DNA of 64,000 bases. Source: Salinilacustrithrix sp003476595 (GTDB lineage: Bacteria > Actinomycetota > Acidimicrobiia > Acidimicrobiales > Salinilacustritrichaceae). Position 1 is the stretch's first letter. Every line of letters begins with the position of its first letter. A program made the position numbers and the translations under genes. Positions 33,284 through 40,493 of this stretch are shown piece after piece. The notes under the pieces are model-generated. The model was not told the origin of the DNA. It made no database searches and was given only the letters and a program-made list of their open reading frames with translations. The stretch covers positions 1 to 64,000 of the forward strand of contig CAXAUZ010000008.1 in NCBI GenBank assembly GCA_963972525.1, read 5' to 3'.

Positions 33284-34480
33284 CTAGAGCTCGAGGGCGT
33301 CGAGGTTGGCCATGGCGGCGTCGAGCATGCGGGCCGAGCAGCCGGCCATCTCCGACTGCGGCACGGCCTCCTCGACCAGGCGGGTGGCCAGGGCCCGGAA
33401 CGCCTCGCCGGCGGGACCGTCGCGCAGGGCGACCGGGTCGCCGGCGTCGCCCTCGAGCGACACCGTCGGCTCCATCGGGATCTGCCCGAGCAGGGGCGCG
33501 CCGCTCTCCTGGGCCAGGATCTCGCCGCCGCCGCTGCCGAACAGCTCGTAGCGCTCGCCGTGGTCGCAGACGAAGGCGCTCATGTTCTCGACGATGCCGC
33601 ACACCCGCAGGTAGTTCTTTCGCGACATCGACACGGCGCGCGCCGCGACCTTCTGCGCGTTCACCGCCGGCGTCGTCACGACCAGCACCTCGCTGCGGGG
33701 GATGAGCTTGGCCACACCCATCTGCACGTCGCCGGTGCCGGGGGGCATGTCGACGAGCAGGTAGTCGAGGTCGTCGCCCCAGTCGACGTCCTGGAGGAAG
33801 TGCTGCACGCCGCGGTTGAGCATGAGGCCGCGCCACATGAGCGCCGACTGCTCGTCCTCCACGAGGAAGCCCATCGACACGATGCGCAGGAGGCCGTCGC
33901 CGATCTCGCGCTCCTGGGGGACCATCATCTTGCGCTCGTCTCGCTCGCGGCTGGCGAGGCGGCCGGACACGCCGAGCAGGCGGGGGACGGAGAAGCCCCA
34001 GATGTCGGCGTCGAGGACGCCGACCTTCAGGCCGGTCGCGGCCATGGCGGCGGCGAGGTTGACCGTGACGGTGGACTTGCCGACGCCGCCCTTGCCCGAG
34101 GACACGAGCACCACCTTCGTGGTGGGGCCGACCGAGGAGTCCTCCTCGCGCTGGGCCACGTTGAAGCGGGCCCGCTCCATGGCCCGGGCCTTCTCCTCCT
34201 GGTTCATCTCGTCCCAGGCGAGCTTCACCGCATCGACCCCCTCCATGGAGAGGATGCGGGTGCGCACGTCCTTCTGGATCTGGGCGCGCAGCGGGCAGCC
34301 GGACGTCGTGAGCGCGATGGTGACGGTGACGGTGACCCCCTCGCCCTCGGCGGACGGGGAGACGTCGACGCCGCGGACCATGCCGAGCTCGACCACGTCG
34401 CTGCCGAGCTCTGGGTCGATGACACCGCGCAGCATCGTCGTGACGGTCTCGGGGGAGACGGTGACGGCGGGGCTGGTCAT
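33284..34480 (-). CDS. mrp: Mrp/NBP35-family Fe-S cluster carrier ATPase (ApbC-like)
   Basis: 398 residues. An N-terminal MIP18/DUF59 domain (about 1-95, VIDPELGSDVVELGMV, and the Cys of TTSGCPLRAQI) is fused to a P-loop ATPase: VVLVSSGKGGVGKSTVTVNLA (Walker A), GVLDADIWGFSVP (A'), LLVDMPPGTGD (switch II). It assembles or delivers Fe-S clusters in the cytosol. The cluster-binding C-x-x-C of Mrp is degenerate: ENMSAFVCDHGERYELFG keeps one Cys. TAGGAT lies 7 nt before the ATG. It is divergent from a SufR-like regulator and near an A-type carrier gene. Confidence 0.9.
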   Translation of the reverse strand: MTSPAVTVSPETVTTMLRGVIDPELGSDVVELGMVRGVDVSPSAEGEGVTVTVTIALTTSGCPLRAQIQKDVRTRILSMEGVDAVKLAWDEMNQEEKARAMERARFNVAQREEDSSVGPTTKVVLVSSGKGGVGKSTVTVNLAAAMAATGLKVGVLDADIWGFSVPRLLGVSGRLASRERDERKMMVPQEREIGDGLLRIVSMGFLVEDEQSALMWRGLMLNRGVQHFLQDVDWGDDLDYLLVDMPPGTGDVQMGVAKLIPRSEVLVVTTPAVNAQKVAARAVSMSRKNYLRVCGIVENMSAFVCDHGERYELFGSGGGEILAQESGAPLLGQIPMEPTVSLEGDAGDPVALRDGPAGEAFRALATRLVEEAVPQSEMAGCSARMLDAAMANLDALEL

Positions 34481-34562
34481 GGGGTCGATCCTACCGTCCG
34501 CCCCGCAATTCTCCCGGCGGCTCCCGTGGAAACCAGGACGGACGTGCCGGTAGCCTCGCACC

Positions 34563-35228
34563 GTGGCCGAACGCCTCGAGATCCTGAAGACGCTGGGTGA
34601 CAACACCCGCTACGCGATCTACCTGGAGCTGGCGCGCTCGGTCCGTCCCCTGGCCACGGCGGAGATCGCCGAGACCCTCGACCTCCACGCCAACACCGTC
34701 CGCCCCCACCTCGAGCGCATGCGCGACCTCGGCCTGGTCGAGGTCACCACGGTCGCCACCGGCTCGGTCGGTCGCCCCCAGCACCGCTACGCCCTGGCCG
34801 CCGACGCCCCCTCGCTCGGCCTCGAGCCCCCCGCCTTCCCCACGGTCACCCGGATGCTCCTGCGGGCTGCGGCCGCCGCCGGCGTCGATCCCGACGAGCT
34901 GCTGGAGGCCGGCCGGGAGCAGGGACGGGAGGACTTCGCCCGCGCCGGAGCCGACGGGCCGCCCGACCTCGTCGATGCGCTCGAGCGCGAGCTGGAAGCG
35001 TTCGGGTTCGACCCGGCCCGCGCCGACGACGGCGAGGCGGTCACCATCGCCTTCACCCACTGCCCCTTCCGGGAGCTGGCCGAGGCCCACCCCGACCTCG
35101 TGTGCAGCATGCACCAGGGCATGGTCGAGGGGTTCATCGCGTGCGGCACCGGCGCCGAGGTCCACCGGTTCCACCCCCTGGTCGACCGCACGCCCTGCCA
35201 GGTCGATGTCGTCCGCAAGGCCGGCTGA
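34563..35228 (+). CDS. SufR-like Fe-S-sensing transcriptional regulator
   Basis: 221 residues. N-terminal winged helix (LATAEIAETLDLHANTVRPHLERM, GRPQHRYAL) and a C-terminal Cys motif with C167, C181, C194 and C212 (THCPFREL, DLVCSMHQGM, FIACGTG, TPCQVD), close in spacing to the [4Fe-4S] site of cyanobacterial and mycobacterial SufR. This suggests a regulator of Fe-S assembly genes. It lies between mrp (divergent) and an A-type carrier (same strand), both Fe-S genes. TAGCCT is 6 nt before the GTG, so probably leaderless. No suf operon is in view. Confidence 0.82.
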   Translation: MAERLEILKTLGDNTRYAIYLELARSVRPLATAEIAETLDLHANTVRPHLERMRDLGLVEVTTVATGSVGRPQHRYALAADAPSLGLEPPAFPTVTRMLLRAAAAAGVDPDELLEAGREQGREDFARAGADGPPDLVDALERELEAFGFDPARADDGEAVTIAFTHCPFRELAEAHPDLVCSMHQGMVEGFIACGTGAEVHRFHPLVDRTPCQVDVVRKAG

Positions 35229-35277
35229 CCGAGCCGCGCCTGCACCGCGTCCGGAGACCTCCGATACGCTGGTCGCC

Positions 35278-35595
35278 ATGATCACGCTCACGGACACCGC
35301 TGCCGCCAAGGTCAAGAGCCTCATCGACGAAGAGGGTGAAGCCGCCCTGGCGCTCCGGGTGGCCGTCCGCCCCGGCGGCTGCTCCGGCTTCAGCTACGAG
35401 ATGTTCTTCGACACCGATGTCGCCGACGACGACAAGGTGCTCACCTACGGCGACGTCCGCGTCCTCGTGGACTCCTCCAGCGCCGTGATGCTCGAGGGCG
35501 CCACCCTCGACTTCAAGGACGGCCTCGAGTCGGGCTTCTCGATCAACAACCCCAACGCCCAGCGCACCTGCGGCTGCGGCTCCAGCTTCTCCTAG
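35278..35595 (+). CDS. A-type Fe-S carrier (HesB/IscA/ErpA family)
   Basis: 105 residues. The three conserved cysteines are present in RPGGCSGFSYEMFFD and TCGCGSSF, and the SGFSINNPNA segment is typical of ErpA. It binds a Fe-S cluster or iron at the dimer interface and hands clusters to apoproteins. TACGCT lies 7 nt before the ATG. It follows the SufR-like gene by 49 nt and is likely under its control or co-transcribed. Note the GCSGFSY lysine/tyrosine order fits actinobacterial ErpA rather than SufA. Confidence 0.92.
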   Translation: MITLTDTAAAKVKSLIDEEGEAALALRVAVRPGGCSGFSYEMFFDTDVADDDKVLTYGDVRVLVDSSSAVMLEGATLDFKDGLESGFSINNPNAQRTCGCGSSFS

Positions 35596-35601
35596 CCCTC
35601 C

Positions 35602-36360
35602 TCAGCCGCGAGCCTGCAGCACGGCGACGCGCACGGCGGCCGGTGTGGACGCCGTCATCGCGGCGTGCGCATCGGCGTCCAGCGAGCCGGCAGCATCGAC
35701 CGACACGAGCGTGATCGCCGGGTCGGTCGCCCGGCCGGCTGACCACGCAGGCAGGTTCGGCACCGGCTGCTCGCGCTCCCACCACGCCAGCTTCCAGCTC
35801 GCCTGCTGGCGGCGCAGGTGCGCCTCGGCCGCCCGCACCGTGGGGCCGTCGCCCGCCACCGCGCGCAGATCGGCGTCCTCCGGCGCGGGCGCCGCGCTCG
35901 ACGGAGCGTCCGCACCCCGACGGTGCACCAGCACCACGCCCGCCACGAGGGCCAGGGCGAGCGCGGGGAGCACCGGTGCGAGCAGCAGGCCGTCGGCCAG
36001 GTAGACCGCGATCCCGCCGGCGAGCGCGGGCACCAGGATCGCCAGCGAGAACCGGATGGCGTGGCGATCGGCGTCGGCGTGGTGCGCCGGTGCGTCCCCG
36101 CCCGTCCCCTGATCCGGGGGCGCGGTGCTCCCGGCGACCAGCTCCTGCTCCGCCCGCCGGGCCCGCGCCACGACCCGCTCGGCCAGGCCGACCTGCGCGG
36201 CGGCGATGGCAGCGGCGAGGTCCTCCACATCCACCCGGACCACCCCGTCGACCGGGGCCGCGGCGGCGGCCACCCCGGCCGGATCGTCCGCCAGCAGCAG
36301 ACCGGACGCGTCGCCGCCGCTGATGCGGGCGACCAGGTCGAGGTCGTGCTCGCTGGCCAT
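35602..36360 (-). CDS. hypothetical membrane protein with Ala-rich coiled regions
   Basis: 252 residues, not recognised. Two membrane helices (about 104-145: FSLAILVPALAGGIAVYLADG and APVLPALALALVAGVVLVHR) divide a cytoplasmic N-terminal domain, with a helical stretch AERVVARARRAEQEL, from a C-terminal domain with RRQQASWKLAWWERE. The last third ends in a beta-strand-like VRVAVLQARG. Converges with the A-type carrier gene 6 bp away. It follows, on the same strand and 16 nt downstream of its stop, the Tat-lipoprotein gene, so both probably form one unit. Function unknown. Confidence 0.7.
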   Translation of the reverse strand: MASEHDLDLVARISGGDASGLLLADDPAGVAAAAAPVDGVVRVDVEDLAAAIAAAQVGLAERVVARARRAEQELVAGSTAPPDQGTGGDAPAHHADADRHAIRFSLAILVPALAGGIAVYLADGLLLAPVLPALALALVAGVVLVHRRGADAPSSAAPAPEDADLRAVAGDGPTVRAAEAHLRRQQASWKLAWWEREQPVPNLPAWSAGRATDPAITLVSVDAAGSLDADAHAAMTASTPAAVRVAVLQARG

Positions 36361-36376
36361 CCCCGCCGCCGATCGC

Positions 36377-37354
36377 TCAGGCGACCAGCGCCTCGAGGGC
36401 CCGGCGGATCTCGGCCTCGCCGAAGATGTAGTCGAGGCGCTCCCGCACGATGCCGTCGGCGCCCACCGTGTAGAGCACCGGCTCGAACGCGAGGCCGAGG
36501 TCGCCGACGACCGGTGCGAAGTCGTCCTCGGTCGGGGGCGATGGCATGGACTCGGGGTCGGCGTACACCTCGGCGTGGACGGCGCTGACGCCGGCGACGC
36601 CGGGGAGCACGTCGAGGAGCACGTCCAGCACCGGCCCGCAGACGACCGTCTGGCAGAACGCCGGGGTCGCGACCAGGAGGGCGAAGGGCTCGCCGGCGGC
36701 GAGGGCGTCGGCGACCGTGCGGCCGTGGAGGTCGCAGTCCGGCTCCCGCGTGCAGATCGGCGTGACGCCTCTCGGATCGTCGACCGTCGGGGTCTCCAGC
36801 GCGGGCATCTGGTCGCCCGGACCGATCATGGCCGAGGCGGTGGGGTCGTCGGCCTCGACCACCTGGACCTGGGTGATCACCTCGCCGGCCTCGGTGTCCA
36901 AGACGATGTCGTAGAAGCCGGCCGTCTCCGGCGTGAACTCGAACGCGTAGTACGGGCGGGGCAGGCCCTCGGTGTAGAGCTCGGCGGTGATGCCGGTCGC
37001 GACCTCGTCGGTGTTGGGGTCGCGGACCGACACGGTGAGCGCCTCGGGCATCAGCTCCACCGTGAGGGGGCCCTCGTCGTCGGCGAGGCCGAAGGGGACG
37101 CGGGCGGGCTGACCGGCCCGGTAGTACGGGCCGTAGTAGCGCAGCGCCGACAGCCCGCCGACGATGCCGCCGGCGGCCTCGCCGCTGCCGTCGCCGGTCG
37201 ATCCGGCGGTGGTGTCGGTGGCGGCGGTGCCGCTGTCGTCGTCACCGCACGCGGCCAGCAGCCCGGCCGCGGCGACCCCGGCGAGGAAGCCCCGGCGGCT
37301 CAGGGCCGTCGGAACGATCAGGCGGGACGGGGAGACGACGAGGCGGTCGCGCAT
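36377..37354 (-). CDS. Tat-exported lipoprotein with thioredoxin-like domain
   Basis: 325 residues. Signal: twin-arginine SRRGFLAGVAAAGLLAACGDD with a lipobox (LAAC), so exported folded and lipid-anchored. A Thr/Gly/Ser linker precedes a beta-rich domain (about 65-185) and a thioredoxin-like C-terminal domain (about 190-320). The latter has ATPAFCQTVVCGPVLDVLLDV, a C-x-x-x-x-C pair resembling the SCO/TlpA redox helix with wider spacing, and a DPESMPSPP loop. A copper- or redox-chaperone role is possible. TACGGT lies 8 nt before the ATG, in an overlapping divergent promoter. Confidence 0.72.
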   Translation of the reverse strand: MRDRLVVSPSRLIVPTALSRRGFLAGVAAAGLLAACGDDDSGTAATDTTAGSTGDGSGEAAGGIVGGLSALRYYGPYYRAGQPARVPFGLADDEGPLTVELMPEALTVSVRDPNTDEVATGITAELYTEGLPRPYYAFEFTPETAGFYDIVLDTEAGEVITQVQVVEADDPTASAMIGPGDQMPALETPTVDDPRGVTPICTREPDCDLHGRTVADALAAGEPFALLVATPAFCQTVVCGPVLDVLLDVLPGVAGVSAVHAEVYADPESMPSPPTEDDFAPVVGDLGLAFEPVLYTVGADGIVRERLDYIFGEAEIRRALEALVA

Positions 37355-37362
37355 GGGGCGCG

Positions 37363-37372
37363 ACCGTAGTGT
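37363..37372. promoter_or_regulatory. overlapping face-to-face -10 hexamers for a second divergent pair
   Basis: Decamer ACCGTAGTGT holds TAGTGT on the plus strand (37367-37372, 6 nt before the 37379 ATG) and TACGGT on the minus strand (37368-37363, 8 nt before the 37354 ATG). The TA is shared. Only 24 bp separate the two start codons. Confidence 0.55.
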
Positions 37373-37378
37373 GGCCCC

Positions 37379-38959
37379 ATGGCCGGCCACGATCAGCGAG
37401 GACCGTCCGGCGAGCCCCTGCAGCTGCGGGTGAACGGCCGCCAGGTCGAGGTCGCCGACGCCTCCGCCTCGCTGCTCGGCGTGCTCCGCGACGAGCTCGG
37501 CGAACGGGCACCGAAGGACGGGTGCTCACCCCAGGGCCAGTGCGGGTGTTGCACGGTGCTGGTCGACGGCCAGCCCCGGGTGGCGTGCGTGACGCCGGTG
37601 CGCCGGGTCCGCGGCCGGGAGATCACGACGCCCGACCACCTCGACGACGCCACCACCTGGGCCGAGGCGCTGTGCGCCACCGGCGGCTCGCAGTGCGGCT
37701 TCTGCACGCCGGGCATCGTCACCCGCCTGTCCGCGCTGCGGGTCAAGGACGCCGACGCCGATCACGCCAAGGTCGAGCAGGCCCTGCTCGCCCACCTGTG
37801 CCGCTGCACCGGCTGGCGCACCATCCTCGATGCGTGGGACGCCTACGGCGCCGAGCACCCCGCTCGTGACCTGGATGCGGCTGCGGCCCGGGCGACGCTG
37901 GAGGGCCACGTCCCCCAGCGCCTCGAACCCGAGGTCGCGCTCGGCCGGGCCGGCTTCGCCGACGACACCGCCCCCGCCGCCAGCGTCGTCGCGGTGCTCG
38001 ATCCCGAGGGTCGCTGGACGCTCGGCGAGTCCGTCGCTGCGGCGCGGGCCAACGCCGCCAAGGTGCAGGGCCGCCACACCACGGCCGACAGCGAGCCGCC
38101 CATCCCCGTGCCGGACGGCGACTGGGCGCTCACGCTGCAGACGTCGTGGGTCGAACCCGCTTACCTGGAGACCGACGCGTCCTGGTGCGAGCCCGGTGGC
38201 GAGCCGGCCAGCGCCGCCGGCAACGGCGGTGCCTTCGGCGCCAAGACCGACTCCCCCGTGCCCCAGGCGGCCCGTCGCCTCGCCGACGAGCACGGCACCA
38301 CCGTCCGGGCCCTGTACAGCCGCGAGGACACGGTGCGATTCGGGGCCAAGCGGCCGCCGCTCTCTGCCGGCGTGCGTGCCGATGGCAGCGGCGTCGTGCA
38401 CGTGGCCCGCACCGCCGGCATCGCCGAGGCCGTCGCGTCGGTGGCGCCCGGCCTCGAGGTCGTCGAGGTCGACGTCCCCGGTCCGCCGACGTCGACAAGC
38501 GTGCGCGGTGCCGGCTGGGTCGAGGCTGCGGTGCTGGTCGCCGGGGCCACGGGTGTCGACGACGACGGATGGGTGGGCCCGGTCACGCAGCCCGGCGGCG
38601 GCTCGGCCCGAGCCCGCATCGGCGAGGACGGCACCATCCACGTCGAGGCCGACGCCGGCGATCCCCTCGACGAGGTCGCGCTGCGCTCCTACTGCGTTGG
38701 CGCCGCCCACCAGGGCGCGTCGTGGGTGACGTCGGAGTCGCTCACGATCGACGCCGACGGGCAGGTGCACGACCTCACCATCCGGTCCTTCGGCGTGCTC
38801 CGCGCCGTCGACACCCCGCCCATCCAGATCGAGCTCGGACCGGGGGACGGGCCGGCGGTGCCGGTGTCCGACGCCGTGTTCGCCGCCGTCGCGGCGGCCG
38901 TGTGGGTGCACCAGGGCCGACCCCCGGTCTGGCCCACCGGGATACCGTTGCGCACATGA
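37379..38959 (+). CDS. 2Fe-2S subunit fused to a reduced molybdo-hydroxylase-like domain
   Basis: 526 residues. Residues 13-155 are a complete xanthine-dehydrogenase/CoxS-type small subunit: plant-ferredoxin-like cluster with GCSPQGQCGCCTVLVDG and VAC (C49, C55, C58, C70), then the alpha-helical cluster domain with SQCGFCTPGIVTRL and LCRCTGWRTI. From about 230 onward there is similarity to pieces of the large Mo-binding subunit: NGGAFGAKTDSPVP, LYSREDTVRFGAKRPP, and a C-terminal DTPPIQIELGPG. The usual 700-residue large subunit is condensed to about 300 residues and the FAD subunit is absent. Catalytic Glu of the family is not evident. Coupled to RidA by a 4-nt overlap. Confidence 0.75.
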   Translation: MAGHDQRGPSGEPLQLRVNGRQVEVADASASLLGVLRDELGERAPKDGCSPQGQCGCCTVLVDGQPRVACVTPVRRVRGREITTPDHLDDATTWAEALCATGGSQCGFCTPGIVTRLSALRVKDADADHAKVEQALLAHLCRCTGWRTILDAWDAYGAEHPARDLDAAAARATLEGHVPQRLEPEVALGRAGFADDTAPAASVVAVLDPEGRWTLGESVAAARANAAKVQGRHTTADSEPPIPVPDGDWALTLQTSWVEPAYLETDASWCEPGGEPASAAGNGGAFGAKTDSPVPQAARRLADEHGTTVRALYSREDTVRFGAKRPPLSAGVRADGSGVVHVARTAGIAEAVASVAPGLEVVEVDVPGPPTSTSVRGAGWVEAAVLVAGATGVDDDGWVGPVTQPGGGSARARIGEDGTIHVEADAGDPLDEVALRSYCVGAAHQGASWVTSESLTIDADGQVHDLTIRSFGVLRAVDTPPIQIELGPGDGPAVPVSDAVFAAVAAAVWVHQGRPPVWPTGIPLRT

Positions 38960-39321
38960 CCACCCCTGTCGGCCCGTACACGCCCGTCGTCCGCAGCGGC
39001 GACTGGATCATCTGCTCCGGCCAGGTCGGTCTGGCCGACGGCAAGCTGGTCGAGGGCGGCGTGCGCGAGCAGCTGACCCAGGCCATGGCCAACGTCCGGT
39101 CGCTGCTCGAATCCGAGGGCGCCACGCTCGCTGATGTCGTGAAGACCACCGTGTTCCTCGTGGACATGGACGACTACTCGGCGATGAACGACGTCTACGT
39201 GCAGGCCTTCGACGAGCACGCCGACGGCCACCGCCCGGCCCGCTCCGCCGTGGCGGTCGCCGCCCTGCCCATCGGCGCGCTGGTCGAGGTCGAGGCATGG
39301 GCCCGGGTGCCGGGCAGCTGA
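38956..39321 (+). CDS. RidA-family reactive enamine/imine deaminase
   Basis: 121 residues. RidA/YjgF fold: GPYTPVVRSGDWIICSGQVGL at the start and RPARSAVAVAALPIGALVEVEAWA at the end, which contains the Arg that binds substrate carboxylate and the glutamate at the active site. It hydrolyses reactive enamines formed by PLP enzymes. ATG overlaps the stop of the 2Fe-2S fusion gene (ATGA). M. tuberculosis Rv3678c, beside the ArsA-type pair, is of the same family. The single-domain protein should trimerise. Confidence 0.9.
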   Translation: MTTPVGPYTPVVRSGDWIICSGQVGLADGKLVEGGVREQLTQAMANVRSLLESEGATLADVVKTTVFLVDMDDYSAMNDVYVQAFDEHADGHRPARSAVAVAALPIGALVEVEAWARVPGS

Positions 39322-39339
39322 TCCCTTAGGTTGCCGGGC

Positions 39340-40314
39340 ATGCGCGCTGTGCTCTGCAAGCAGTTCGGACCCGTCGAGGACCTGGTCGTCGAGGAGGTCC
39401 CCGACCCCACGCCCGGGCCGGGCCAGGTCGTGGTCGACGTGGCCGGCTGCGGGGTCAACTTCCCCGACGTCCTGATCGTCCAGGACAAGTACCAGTTCAA
39501 GCCGGAGCTGCCCTTCTCCCCCGGCGGCGAGATCGCCGGCACGGTCAGCGCGGTCGGCGAGGCCGTCGACGGCCTGCAGGTCGGCGACGCGGTGCTGGCC
39601 ACGCTCGGCTGGGGTGGCATGGCCGAGAAGCTCGCGGTCGCCGCCGAGTCCGCCATCCCGGTGCCGCCGGGAGTGGACCTGGTCCAGGCGTCGGGCTTCC
39701 TGCTCGCCCACGGCACCTCGCACCACGCGCTGGTCGACCGCGCCCACCTGCAGTCGGGTGAGACGCTCCTCGTGCTCGGCGCCGCCGGCGGGGTCGGCCT
39801 CGCCGCCGTGGAGATCGGCGCGCTGCTCGGCGCGCGCGTGATCGCCGCCGCCTCCACCGACGAGAAGCTCGAGCTGTGCCGGGCCAAGGGCGCCGCCGAG
39901 ACGATCAACTACTCCACCGAGGACCTCCGCGGCCGGATCAAGGAGCTCACCGACGGCAAGGGCGTCGACGTCTGCTACGACCCGGTCGGCGGCGACCTCA
40001 GCGAGCCCGCCCTCCGGTCGATGGCGTGGGACGGCCGGTTCCTCGTGGTCGGGTTCGCTGCTGGCGACATCCCCAAGGTGCCGCTGAACCTGCCGCTGCT
40101 GAAGGGCTGCTCCGTGGTCGGGGTGTTCTGGGGTGCGTTCACCGGCAAGGAGCCGGAGCGCAACAAGGCCAACATCGCCGAGCTCCTCGGCTGGCTCGCC
40201 GAGGGGAAGCTCGACCCCCACGTGTCGGCCACCTACCCCCTCGACCAGGCGGTCCAGGCCATCAACGACCTCGCCGAGCGCCGGGCCACCGGCAAGGTGG
40301 TCGTCACTCCCTGA
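39340..40314 (+). CDS. NADPH:quinone oxidoreductase-family protein
   Basis: 324 residues, zinc-free MDR enzyme. MRAVLCKQFGPVEDLVVEE opens the catalytic domain, SPGGEIAGTVSAVGEAV is the family core, ETLLVLGAAGGVGLAAVEIGALLGA binds NADPH (AAGGVG), and YDPVGGDLSEPALRS follows. The product is closest to the quinone oxidoreductase/enoyl reductase group. TAGGTT (39327-39332) lies 7 nt before the ATG, so the message is likely leaderless. Starts 18 nt after the RidA stop but appears to have its own promoter. Confidence 0.9.
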   Translation: MRAVLCKQFGPVEDLVVEEVPDPTPGPGQVVVDVAGCGVNFPDVLIVQDKYQFKPELPFSPGGEIAGTVSAVGEAVDGLQVGDAVLATLGWGGMAEKLAVAAESAIPVPPGVDLVQASGFLLAHGTSHHALVDRAHLQSGETLLVLGAAGGVGLAAVEIGALLGARVIAAASTDEKLELCRAKGAAETINYSTEDLRGRIKELTDGKGVDVCYDPVGGDLSEPALRSMAWDGRFLVVGFAAGDIPKVPLNLPLLKGCSVVGVFWGAFTGKEPERNKANIAELLGWLAEGKLDPHVSATYPLDQAVQAINDLAERRATGKVVVTP

Positions 40315-40325
40315 GGTCTGGCACG

Positions 40326-40493
40326 ATGGCGACCATGATCGGTGCCGCCATCATCGTCTTCGTGCTCATCGTGTTCATCCCGGTGAGCGTCCTGATGTCC
40401 GGCAGCCTCGGCGCGGCGGCCATCGGGTTCTTCCTGCGCAACGAGGCCGACGTCCGCCACGAGGGCTCCGAGCTCGTCGACCTCAACGGCTGA
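40326..40493 (+). CDS. small single-span membrane protein
   Basis: 55 residues: one long hydrophobic helix (about 5-37, IGAAIIVFVLIVFIPVSVLM and continuing) with a cytoplasmic tail NEADVRHEGSELVDLNG. No family recognised. It follows the quinone reductase stop by 11 nt and its end overlaps the convergent cyclopropane-fatty-acid-type gene by 11 nt. A second ATG at 40335 is possible. The composition and hydrophobic profile favour a real gene. Confidence 0.55.
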   Translation: MATMIGAAIIVFVLIVFIPVSVLMSGSLGAAAIGFFLRNEADVRHEGSELVDLNG

